DNA of 12,814 bases from BMS3ABIN03 sp964418885 (lineage in GTDB: Bacteria; Bacteroidota; Ignavibacteria; Ignavibacteriales; Ignavibacteriaceae): positions 1-12,814 of the forward strand of contig CAYQNW010000097.1 of the NCBI GenBank assembly GCA_964418885.1. Direction: 5' to 3'. The position numbers and the translations under genes are program-made. Shown one piece after another: positions 1 to 6,770 of the stretch (position 1 is its first letter; each line of letters opens with the position of its first letter). The notes under the pieces were generated by a model. It did not search any database, was not told the origin of the DNA, and saw only the letters and a list, made by a program, of their open reading frames with translations.

Positions 1-1
1 A

Positions 2-1660
2 CTTGAAAAAGGCTCACAGAAAATTCACCGGGAATTATCCGATCAGCCGGATGTTAAAGCAACTATGCTTGATATAATGGGACAGGTTTATCTAAACCTT
101 GGTTTATATGATAAATCAGAGGCACTTTTAAAGGAAGCGCTCGATATAAGAAGAAAGATAAATAGCAATGATGTCGATCTTGGAAAAAGCCTTAATAGTG
201 TTGGACAGTTGTATTTAACCAAAGGTGAATACGATAAAGCTGAACCAATACTTAAGAAAGCTTTATCTGTTTATGAAAATCTTTCCGAAAAAGATAATGA
301 AAATTATGTTTCTGCAATTGATAACGCAGCGTGGTATTCAAATGTAACAGGAGATTTTAACAGATCAGACTCGCTTTACGATCTTGCAATAAAGGTTTTG
401 AGAAATAATTATAAAGACAGAAGTGAATTGCTTTTTATTACGATGAATGATCTTGCTCTGAATTTCCATGAAGAAGGAAAATATGAAGAATCGGAAAGCT
501 TGTTTAAGGAGACTCTGGAATTACAAAAAAAAATCTACGGGGATAAACCTCATCCTGAAGTATCAACAACAACATACAACTTAGCCGAACTTCTTCGCGA
601 TAAAGGTAACTACGATGAAGCAGAAAGAATGTTTCAAACATCTCTGGATATGGATATCAGGCTTAACGGGCCTGAACACCCGGATGTTGCTTACAGTCTG
701 CAGGGATTAGCAAGCATATACAGGTTAAAAGGAAATTTTAAAGCTGCTGAAAAGTTGTATATACAGGTTTTAAATATGAGAAGGAAATTTCTCGGACCCG
801 AACACCCCGATGTTGCCTATGCAACATACAATGTTGGGTTACTTTTTTACAGCGAGGAGAAATACGATTCATCAAAAAAATATTTTGAACAGGCACTGGA
901 AATGCATCGAAAGCTCAACGGGACAAAACACCCTTCGGTAGCGAAGTGCATAGAAAAGTTAAGCTATATCAACTTTAGAAAAGGAAATTATAAGAAAGCC
1001 GAAAATCTGATAAGGCAAGCCATAGAAATAAATAAGGAATCCGTTGGTGTGATAAATATCAGTTATGCAAATAATCTCCTGGTTTTATCAATGATAAAGT
1101 CTGCTTTACATGATTACGATACTGTTGCTGTTTTGAGTAGTGAAGTCCTGAAAACCTTAAACGAAGTTATGGGAACGGATAAAAGTCCGTTTGTGGCAAA
1201 TTGTTTGAGAGTAATGGCAAAGCTCGCAGTAAATGAAAATAATTATGCTAAAGCCGATTCACTTTTCAGGCGATCATTAAAGTTATATAAGCAGATAATA
1301 GGAGAAAATAATATCAGTATTATCAGTGCTTCATTTGATTATAGTAAATTGCTTATAAAATCAGGAGCACTCAATAAAGCGTTTGACTTGGTGGATAAAA
1401 ATTTGCAAATACTTGAAAGCAAGTTTAAAGAAGATAGCTGGAAAATAGCTGAAGGCAACAGCTTACTGGGAGAAATATATCTTAAAAAGAAAAATTTTGA
1501 TAAGGCAGAGTCGCTGCTTTTGGATAGCTACTCTGTATTGACAGAAGAGTTTGGAAAGGAGGATTTTCATACAAAAGAAATCGCACAAAAATTAGTAACA
1601 TTGTATTCTATGTGGAATAAAACCGATGAGGCAAATTCCTACCGTGTCTCGCTGAAATAA
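2..1660 (+). CDS. TPR-repeat protein, 5'-truncated; probably the C-terminal sensor region of a Ser/Thr protein kinase
   Basis: The frame is open from base 2, so the gene begins left of the window. The first in-frame ATG (base 65) lies inside a TPR helix and is unlikely to be the true start. The visible part is about 552 residues and consists almost entirely of 12-13 tandem 42-residue TPRs of the kinesin-light-chain (TPR_10/TPR_12) type, with linkers such as GPEHPDVA and GDKPHPEV. Two adjacent repeats stay similar in DNA (from 668 and from 794, offset 126 bp), which indicates repeat duplication. The residues before base 65 (LEKGSQKI, ELSDQPDVKATMLDIMGQVY) match the start of the TPR array that commonly follows the kinase and transmembrane domains in bacterial Ser/Thr kinases. 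No kinase residues are visible, so that part is inference. The TPR array would bind protein partners. The late repeats (after about base 1000) are more diverged. TAA stop at 1658-1660. Confidence 0.85.
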   Translation, partial: LEKGSQKIHRELSDQPDVKATMLDIMGQVYLNLGLYDKSEALLKEALDIRRKINSNDVDLGKSLNSVGQLYLTKGEYDKAEPILKKALSVYENLSEKDNENYVSAIDNAAWYSNVTGDFNRSDSLYDLAIKVLRNNYKDRSELLFITMNDLALNFHEEGKYEESESLFKETLELQKKIYGDKPHPEVSTTTYNLAELLRDKGNYDEAERMFQTSLDMDIRLNGPEHPDVAYSLQGLASIYRLKGNFKAAEKLYIQVLNMRRKFLGPEHPDVAYATYNVGLLFYSEEKYDSSKKYFEQALEMHRKLNGTKHPSVAKCIEKLSYINFRKGNYKKAENLIRQAIEINKESVGVINISYANNLLVLSMIKSALHDYDTVAVLSSEVLKTLNEVMGTDKSPFVANCLRVMAKLAVNENNYAKADSLFRRSLKLYKQIIGENNISIISASFDYSKLLIKSGALNKAFDLVDKNLQILESKFKEDSWKIAEGNSLLGEIYLKKKNFDKAESLLLDSYSVLTEEFGKEDFHTKEIAQKLVTLYSMWNKTDEANSYRVSLK

Positions 1661-1895
1661 AAGTTCCTCAAACGAAAAATATTTGATATCAATTTGTTAC
1701 TCTTCTATAAAAACGAACTGCACTTTCATTCTTGCAAATTCATTTACAATTGACAAATAATGTTTTTCGATTAAACATCCCTGAACTAAAAACTGAACAT
1801 TCAAAGCTCTTCTTGACCTGTTAAACTCATAAAAGCGAACAAAATTCTGGCAGGATATTTATAAAATAATTTCGGTTTTATTAAAGGAGATTTAA
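1661..1895. other. Intergenic region, no gene seen
   Basis: These 235 bases between the TPR gene and the lipoprotein gene are AT-rich. I find no ORF with a ribosome binding site, no RNA gene and no strong hairpin. The promoter of the lipoprotein gene presumably lies here, but no -35/-10 pair is convincing. A TTGAC at 1813-1817 has no good -10 at the right spacing. Confidence 0.5.
1883..1890 (+). promoter_or_regulatory. Shine-Dalgarno site of the lipoprotein gene
   Basis: AAAGGAGA lies five bases before the ATG at 1896. It fixes that start and shows that this organism uses Shine-Dalgarno pairing. Confidence 0.8.
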
Positions 1896-2636
1896 ATGTT
1901 AAATGTAAAGTTTACCAGGATTTCAATTCTATTAACTTCATTATTGTTTTTATTTGGTTGTTCTGCCACCCAAGTAATGCAGCCGCCTTTGTTTGATGTT
2001 CAGCCTGTTGAGGAACAGACAGGTTATTTTTCAGAAGAAAATGAAATAGGGTGTACAGATACTTACATAGAATTTGTAGGGCAGGAAGGTGATCTTTACC
2101 TTTTTTACGTTGAGGTTGAGAATAATTCTGAAGATACATTGGCAGTTTATCCTGAAGAAATTTACTTGGAAGTAGTTAAAGGATTTAATGATCAGGATAT
2201 TCAGAATGTAAATCGATATTTTGCAATAGATCCTGCACACGAAATAGAATTAATAGACCAGCAGTTAAAAGAAGAAAGTAGCAGGCATGATAATGCAACT
2301 GCCTTAAATATCTTTTTTGGAATATTTGGTACAGTTGTGGATTTAGCCAGCGATATTGAAAATAAAGGTGAAGCTGTCGCAAGCGATATCTTTAACACAG
2401 GGGCAAATCAGGTTGATGAAGAAATATACCATTCGGATTCCAGGAAATATTTGGAAGAAAATAAAAATTTCTGGATGAATGAAATGTTAAACGAATCTTA
2501 TGTTAATCCCGGCGGTACAGTAAGTGGATTGGTTTATCTTCCTTACAGTTTTAAAGCACAAATATTTAAAGTTATTATTCCCGTCTGCGGATTTCCCGAT
2601 TCATATTTATTCAGGCAGGTTCAAACCAATAAATAA
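1896..2636 (+). CDS. Lipoprotein of unknown function
   Basis: This 246-residue protein begins with a lipoprotein signal peptide: charged N-terminus, hydrophobic stretch at residues 9-20 and lipobox L-F-G-C with the lipidated cysteine at C22. Serine follows the cysteine, which would usually favour the outer membrane under the E. coli rule; whether that rule holds here is uncertain. Residues about 50-95 (EFVGQEGDLYLFYVEVENNS region) look like a beta-sandwich with the VENNS-type turn common in secreted proteins of this group. Residues 134-153 form a hydrophobic, helix-like insert (NIFFGIFGTVVDLAS). The end carries a PGGTVSGLVYLP motif, typical of the last strands of such a fold. I do not recognise the family and assign no function. 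The start is supported by AAAGGAGA upstream. The gene stands alone: a 235-bp gap precedes it and a terminator follows. Confidence 0.85.
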   Translation: MLNVKFTRISILLTSLLFLFGCSATQVMQPPLFDVQPVEEQTGYFSEENEIGCTDTYIEFVGQEGDLYLFYVEVENNSEDTLAVYPEEIYLEVVKGFNDQDIQNVNRYFAIDPAHEIELIDQQLKEESSRHDNATALNIFFGIFGTVVDLASDIENKGEAVASDIFNTGANQVDEEIYHSDSRKYLEENKNFWMNEMLNESYVNPGGTVSGLVYLPYSFKAQIFKVIIPVCGFPDSYLFRQVQTNK

Positions 2637-2667
2637 TTTTCTCTTTAAAAAAATGACCACACTACAG

Positions 2668-2701
2668 CCCCTCTTCTTAGTAAGGAAAGGGAATTTTTTT
2701 T
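2668..2701 (+). terminator. Rho-independent terminator after the lipoprotein gene
   Basis: A stem of CCCTCTTCTT (2669-2678) and AAGGAAAGGG (2682-2691) with a 3-base loop has one mismatch and one G-U pair. AA and then eight T (2694-2701) follow directly. It sits 32 bases after the lipoprotein stop and separates that gene from the bacterioferritin gene. Confidence 0.75.
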
Positions 2702-2830
2702 CTATTAATGTGATTTAATTAACTTTTTACAACTACATAATGGTTTATCATCAGTTATCGGGCTGAACCTTATCTAAAGAATTTCTATTTTTATATTAAC
2801 ATTTTAGAAAATTATTATTGAATCAAAACC

Positions 2831-2835
2831 AGGAG
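2831..2835 (+). promoter_or_regulatory. Shine-Dalgarno site that sets the bacterioferritin start
   Basis: AGGAG ends six bases before the ATG at 2842. It lies inside the extra codons that a TTG start at 2818 would add, so ATG 2842 is preferred. Confidence 0.8.
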
Positions 2836-2841
2836 AGTAAA

Positions 2842-3339
2842 ATGAATAAAAAGAGTATTGAATTACTAAATAAAGCGGTTGCTGATGAGCTATCGGCTGT
2901 TCATCAGTATATGTATTGCCACTTTCTTTTGGATGATCTTGGATACGATTTACTTGCCGGTTTGTTTAAGAAAACTGCTATTGAAGAAATGACACATGTT
3001 GAAAAACTTGCCGAAAGAATTTTATTCTTAAAGGGTGAAGTGGAAATGAAAGTTAAGGATGAGGTCAAGAAACTGAAAGAACCGGATAAAATGCTTGAGC
3101 TTGCTGCAAAGATGGAACAGGATAGTGCCAATGAATATAATGGTTGGGCAAATGAATGTGCAGCAAACAATGATTCGGCTTCAAAGCAATTATTTGAAAG
3201 TCTTGTCGCTGATGAAGAGCGACATTTTGATCAGTATGATACTGAAGCAGATAACCTGAAAAAATTCGGTGACAGGTATCTTGCTTTACAATCTATCGAG
3301 AGAAGTAAAAACATTTCTACAGGAAATACTGTAGGTTAA
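2842..3339 (+). CDS. bfr: Bacterioferritin (haem-binding ferritin)
   Basis: This 165-residue protein is a four-helix-bundle ferritin of close to the usual bacterioferritin length (about 158). The dinuclear iron ligands are all present by alignment in my head to E. coli Bfr: E16, E49, H52, E92, E125 and H128, in the motifs ADELSAVHQY, IEEMTHVEKL and ADEERHFDQY. M50 is at the position of the haem-ligand methionine (E. coli M52), which favours a true haem-binding bacterioferritin over a haem-free ferritin. Family role: oxidises Fe(II) with oxygen or peroxide and stores ferric iron in a 24-mer cytoplasmic shell, with haem at the two-fold interface helping iron release. The gene appears monocistronic, flanked by terminators at 2668 and 3350. 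No bacterioferritin-associated ferredoxin gene is adjacent, and I see no clear Fur box upstream. The alternative is a Dps-like or generic ferritin-like protein, but the motifs fit Bfr better. Confidence 0.88.
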   Translation: MNKKSIELLNKAVADELSAVHQYMYCHFLLDDLGYDLLAGLFKKTAIEEMTHVEKLAERILFLKGEVEMKVKDEVKKLKEPDKMLELAAKMEQDSANEYNGWANECAANNDSASKQLFESLVADEERHFDQYDTEADNLKKFGDRYLALQSIERSKNISTGNTVG

Positions 3340-3349
3340 AAATTTGCTT

Positions 3350-3374
3350 GGGCGAAGCGATGCTTCGCCCTTTT
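3350..3374. terminator. Shared (probably bidirectional) terminator between convergent genes
   Basis: A perfect 9-bp stem GGGCGAAGC (3350-3358) / GCTTCGCCC (3362-3370) has a 3-base loop GAT. On the plus strand TTTT follows at once, then GATTTT. It lies 11 bases after the bfr stop and 16 bases beyond the stop of the minus-strand gene. On the minus strand the T-run starts a few bases after the stem, so termination there is likely weaker. Confidence 0.88.
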
Positions 3375-3385
3375 GATTTTAAATG

Positions 3386-3916
3386 TCATTCCGATACTGT
3401 TATAACCATCCCATCAGGAACAACTTTTTGTGAATAATTCAATCCAACAGAATTTGCAATCGTTTTGATTAGCATTTCGTAGCAATCATCGATATCCTGT
3501 TCGGTTACATTATCACTGTAAAAGTTTACCATCTTTGAACCCAGAAATCTGGTTACCTTGTAGGTAATAGATGTATCAGTCTGTTCAAGAACCTCAAATT
3601 TATTATCCAGATCTGAGAGATAGTTTTTATACATTGTCTCGACAAAAACTTTTGGTCCACTTCCTTTTAGTGGAGCCCATCCTTCCGCAAAAACGTTACC
3701 TATATATTCGCCTAAACCCGAGGCACTTCCACCAATAGACTTAATATAACCGATACTGTTTACGATCATTCCTGCAGTATTAAGCATCAAACGATTCATT
3801 CTTTGCTCGATTGTCATCTTCGGTAAATCTAAATCGTTTGTGGATTTATCCTGAGCGAAGTTAGTGCCAGATAAGAAAATAATGAGTCCAAAGAGAATGA
3901 TGATAAATTTTTTCAT
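3386..3916 (-). CDS. Small secreted protein of unknown function, last gene of the Mo-hydroxylase operon
   Basis: This 176-residue protein starts with a Sec signal peptide: KK, a hydrophobic core at residues 4-16, and a probable cut after A21 (TNFA|QDK), leaving Q at the new N-terminus as is common in this group. The mature part has no cysteine-rich or haem motif, so it is not a cytochrome. It contains one Cys (in the DDCYEML segment), a glycine-rich stretch (SIGGSASGLGEYIG, about residues 59-72), and an alternating strand-like region (FEVLEQTDTSITYKVTR) followed by a helix. I do not recognise the family. It lies 53 bp downstream of the molybdopterin subunit on the same strand, with AGGAAC (3921-3926) before its ATG, so cotranscription is likely but not proven. 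A role with the oxidoreductase is only a guess from position. Confidence 0.8.
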   Translation of the reverse strand: MKKFIIILFGLIIFLSGTNFAQDKSTNDLDLPKMTIEQRMNRLMLNTAGMIVNSIGYIKSIGGSASGLGEYIGNVFAEGWAPLKGSGPKVFVETMYKNYLSDLDNKFEVLEQTDTSITYKVTRFLGSKMVNFYSDNVTEQDIDDCYEMLIKTIANSVGLNYSQKVVPDGMVITVSE

Positions 3917-3969
3917 AGTTGTTCCTAATTTATTTTTTGCTGAATGACAATTAATAGTCTATCAATTAT

Positions 3970-6087
3970 TTAACTTAAATGTATAGGTAATTTTCTGATC
4001 CTCTTTCCTGTTGCAGCAAAAATAGCATTACAAAGAGCCGGGGGACAGGCTGCCATCCCAACTTCACCGATCCCTCCTACTTTGTAAAAATTCTTAATGT
4101 AATAAACTTCCACTTTAGGCATTTCGTTGTAAGTAAGGATTTCGTAATCATCAAAATTGCTTTGCTCAACACCTCCGTTTTTAATTGTGATTTCGCCTTT
4201 TAATGCACCGGATAATGCGAATGCAATTGCTCCCTGCATCTGGGCTTCCATAATATCGGGATTAACAACTACGCCGCAATCGACAACCACGACATAGCGG
4301 TCGACTTTTATTTTATTGCTTTCAACTGTTATTTCTGCAACCTGTGCATTGTAACTTTCATAACATTCGGCAATTGCAATTCCTCTTCCTTTATCTTTCG
4401 GTAATGGTGTTCCCCAACCGGATTTTTCAGCAGCAACAATCAATACATTTTTGAGTCTTGAATCATCCGGCAGCATATCTCTTCTGAATTCATAAGGATC
4501 TTTATTCGCAGCGTGAGCCAGCTCATCTATAAAACATTCGCTTGCAAAAGGATTTTGGGAATTATACACGGAGCGATACCAGGAAATTGGAACGTGTGTG
4601 GAAATTGTTGTTCCGCTTATCCTGAGATTCGGTATTTGATATTGAAGTCCGACAGCTCCTTCTTTTATATCGTATTGAGCCGGGGGGAGATTTGGAGCAA
4701 AACGCATCTGTATTATTGATGGGGCAATTACATGATGTGAAAACTTAAGCGGTTTCCCATCTTTGCTGACTGATCCTTTCAAAACGTTCATGCTCGGTGG
4801 ACGATACCAACCGAACTTTGTATCTTCTTCCCGGGTCCATGTAAGCTTAACAGGATTGCCACTTGCTTTGGAAATTTCGGCAGCTTCAACAGCATAATCG
4901 TTTACATGTCTTCTACCGAAACCACCACCCATAAGTGTTATATGCGCTGTAACTTTTTCTTCACTTATGCTAAGAGCGTTAGCGACTTGTGTTCTTGCAT
5001 CCTGTGGAGATTGAGAAGGCACCCATAATTCCGCCTTTCCGTTTTCAACTTTTGCGACACAATCCATCGGTTCCATCGGTGAATGGCTTAAGAACGGTAC
5101 TTCATAAATTGATTCTATTGCTTGTTCACCTACTTCAGGATTTTTGTTAACATCTCCTTTTCCTTCAAATTCGTATCCGTCTTCTTTAGAATGTTTTAGC
5201 AATTCATTATGAATATCTACAGAATTTATGTTTGCATACTTTCCATAGTCCCATGTAATTTCGAGCGCATCTCTTCCGTTAAACGCACGCCAGGTGGAAT
5301 CAGCAACTACTGCAACACCCCTTGAAATTTGGTAAACACCTTTGATTCCCGGAAGAGATTTTGTTTTTGTAGCATCAAAAGATTTTACTTTTCCGCCGAA
5401 GACAGGACAACGGCTAACAGCAGCGTAGTACATACCTGGAATTACAATATCGATTCCAAATTTTGCAATACCATGAATCTTATCCGGTGTATCAATCCTG
5501 TGAATTCTTTTTCCGATCAGTTTAAAATCTTTTGGATCTTTTAGCTTAACATTTTTCGGTACAGGTAATTTTGATGCATCTTCAACAAGTTCACCGTAAC
5601 CTAATTTTTCATTATTCAGTTTATTAATAACAAATCCGTTTTCTGCGTAGCAGTTTTCAGGCGGGACATTCCATCTTGAGGCAGCGGCAGTAATTAACAT
5701 TACGCGTGCTGTCGCTCCTGCAATTCGCAAAGGATCATAATTCAATCTTATACTTGTACTTCCACCCGTTGTTTGATTACCGTATTTAGTATCGGCGTCG
5801 GATTGTTCTATAACAATTTTTTCCCAGTCAACTTCAAGCTCTTCCGCAACAAGCATCGGAAGGGCAGTTTTAACACCTTGCCCGAGTTCCGATCTGTGGA
5901 AGATTATTGTTACAACTCCATCTGAATTTATTCTTAGATAAACATTCGGTGTAAAAATTTTAGGTTCATCAACGGCTTTAGCTAAAACATCCTGGAAAGG
6001 AATATAAGAAGCAAGGAATAATCCGCTACCGCTTAATCCAACAACTTTAATGAATTCGCGTCTTGTCGGTTTTAATAGATTTTTCAT
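3970..6087 (-). CDS. iorB: Molybdopterin-binding subunit of a xanthine-oxidase-family oxidoreductase (isoquinoline 1-oxidoreductase beta type)
   Basis: This 705-residue protein is the catalytic subunit, of usual IorB length (about 700-780). A twin-arginine signal, TRREFIK at residues 8-14 with a hydrophobic stretch to about residue 30, predicts export of the folded, cofactor-loaded complex to the periplasm. Family landmarks run in order: SELGQGVKTALPMLVAEEL (66-84), QTTGGSTSIR (105-114), a second domain from HRIDTPDKIHGIAKFG (196-211), HSPMEPMDC (335-343), GGGFGRR (387-393), and GGIGEVG (671-677) with E675 as the likely catalytic base. Such enzymes hydroxylate N-heterocycles or oxidise aldehydes using water and a Mo-cytosine-dinucleotide cofactor. 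The substrate cannot be read from sequence, so the symbol denotes the family only. The ATG overlaps the stop of the [2Fe-2S] gene (ATGA), with a strong GGAGGA six bases upstream, indicating translational coupling. No FAD subunit, cytochrome or MCD-maturation gene is present in the window. Confidence 0.92.
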   Translation of the reverse strand: MKNLLKPTRREFIKVVGLSGSGLFLASYIPFQDVLAKAVDEPKIFTPNVYLRINSDGVVTIIFHRSELGQGVKTALPMLVAEELEVDWEKIVIEQSDADTKYGNQTTGGSTSIRLNYDPLRIAGATARVMLITAAASRWNVPPENCYAENGFVINKLNNEKLGYGELVEDASKLPVPKNVKLKDPKDFKLIGKRIHRIDTPDKIHGIAKFGIDIVIPGMYYAAVSRCPVFGGKVKSFDATKTKSLPGIKGVYQISRGVAVVADSTWRAFNGRDALEITWDYGKYANINSVDIHNELLKHSKEDGYEFEGKGDVNKNPEVGEQAIESIYEVPFLSHSPMEPMDCVAKVENGKAELWVPSQSPQDARTQVANALSISEEKVTAHITLMGGGFGRRHVNDYAVEAAEISKASGNPVKLTWTREEDTKFGWYRPPSMNVLKGSVSKDGKPLKFSHHVIAPSIIQMRFAPNLPPAQYDIKEGAVGLQYQIPNLRISGTTISTHVPISWYRSVYNSQNPFASECFIDELAHAANKDPYEFRRDMLPDDSRLKNVLIVAAEKSGWGTPLPKDKGRGIAIAECYESYNAQVAEITVESNKIKVDRYVVVVDCGVVVNPDIMEAQMQGAIAFALSGALKGEITIKNGGVEQSNFDDYEILTYNEMPKVEVYYIKNFYKVGGIGEVGMAACPPALCNAIFAATGKRIRKLPIHLS

Positions 6088-6545
6088 GACTGTTCCTCCA
6101 CGAGTTCATCAACAGCCTGCTTGATACGATAGTACGTACCGCATCGGCAAAGGACGGAATTCATTGCATCATCAATTTCTTTTCGGCTCGGCTTCGGATT
6201 TTGTTGAAGCAAAGCAGCAAGTGTCATAATCTGTCCAGGCTGGCAATAGCCACATTGGGATACTTCAAGCTCAATCCATTTTTTGAAGATTGGGTATTCG
6301 GGATTTTCAACCAAACCTTCAATAGTTGTAATTGAACTTTCGCCAACATCTTCAATACTAAGAATGCAGGAACGTTCGGCTTTTCCATCGATGTGTATTG
6401 TACAGGCTCCGCAGATTCCTTCTCCGCATCCGTATTTAGTACCGGTTAAACCGAGGCTGTCGCGCAAAACCCAGACAAGCGGTGTTCCCTCATCAACTTC
6501 AACAGTTTTCTTTTTATTGTTAACTGTGATTATATACCTAGGCAT
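6084..6545 (-). CDS. iorA: [2Fe-2S] subunit of the Mo hydroxylase (isoquinoline 1-oxidoreductase alpha type)
   Basis: This 153-residue protein carries both iron-sulphur domains of the xanthine oxidase family small subunit. The plant-ferredoxin-like N-terminal cluster is bound by C40, C45, C48 and C60 (CGEGICGAC...C). The all-helical C-terminal cluster is bound by C98, C101, C133 and C135 (QCGYCQPGQ...LCRCG). All eight ligands are present and the length is standard. It relays electrons from the molybdenum centre of the adjacent gene product to an external acceptor. It has no signal peptide of its own. Export would be by hitch-hiking on the Tat signal of the large subunit, as established for relatives. 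It is the first gene of the operon, with GGGAG five bases before its ATG. The upstream promoter region runs into the assembly gap within about 125 bases. Confidence 0.93.
   Translation of the reverse strand: MPRYIITVNNKKKTVEVDEGTPLVWVLRDSLGLTGTKYGCGEGICGACTIHIDGKAERSCILSIEDVGESSITTIEGLVENPEYPIFKKWIELEVSQCGYCQPGQIMTLAALLQQNPKPSRKEIDDAMNSVLCRCGTYYRIKQAVDELVEEQS
6094..6099 (-). promoter_or_regulatory. Strong Shine-Dalgarno site for the molybdopterin subunit
   Basis: GGAGGA on the minus strand, inside the last codons of the [2Fe-2S] gene and six bases before the ATG at 6087. With the 4-base ATGA overlap it suggests coupled, matched synthesis of the two subunits. Confidence 0.8.
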
Positions 6546-6550
6546 GTTTT

Positions 6551-6555
6551 CTCCC
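6551..6555 (-). promoter_or_regulatory. Shine-Dalgarno site of the [2Fe-2S] subunit
   Basis: GGGAG on the minus strand, five bases before the ATG at 6545, supports this start for the first gene of the operon. Confidence 0.7.
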
Positions 6556-6670
6556 GCTGATAATTTAACTGTTTAAAAATATCGTAATGATTATTGAAGT
6601 TCAAGGATGGAGGTATTTTAAAAAAAAGCTTTGATGAAAATTGAAATCAATGTGGAGTGATTCGCCGAAT

Positions 6671-6770
6671 NNNNNNNNNNNNNNNNNNNNNNNNNNNNNN
6701 NNNNNNNNNNNNNNNNNNNNNNNNNNNNNNNNNNNNNNNNNNNNNNNNNNNNNNNNNNNNNNNNNNNNNN
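6671..6770. other. Assembly gap of 100 N
   Basis: Exactly 100 consecutive N. This is the usual placeholder for a scaffold join of unknown length, so it is not a measured distance. It removes the start of the downstream gene and part of the divergent promoter region. Any reading frame drawn across it, for example one beginning with GTG at 6657, is artificial. Confidence 0.97.

Noticed and set aside
668..822. Possible DNA tandem repeat or CRISPR-like periodicity
   Set aside because: The 126-bp period is exactly 42 codons and is explained by neighbouring TPR units in the protein.
2818..2841. TTG start adding eight residues to the bacterioferritin
   Set aside because: The Shine-Dalgarno AGGAG sits inside this extension, six bases before ATG 2842, and bacterioferritins begin close to that ATG.
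3938..3951. 14-base direct repeat TGCTGAATGACAAT, also at 10307-10320
   Set aside because: One shared 14-mer in an AT-rich 12.8-kb window is close to chance expectation, and the flanks diverge quickly. It is worth a genome search only together with the hairpin cluster.
6283..6576. 97-codon plus-strand ORF antisense to the [2Fe-2S] gene
   Set aside because: The opposite strand encodes all eight cluster cysteines, so this is a shadow.
6657..6670. GTG start of an ORF running through the N block into the Asp-box gene
   Set aside because: The frame continuity depends on a placeholder gap, there is no ribosome binding site, and the family's signal peptide and first blades are missing.
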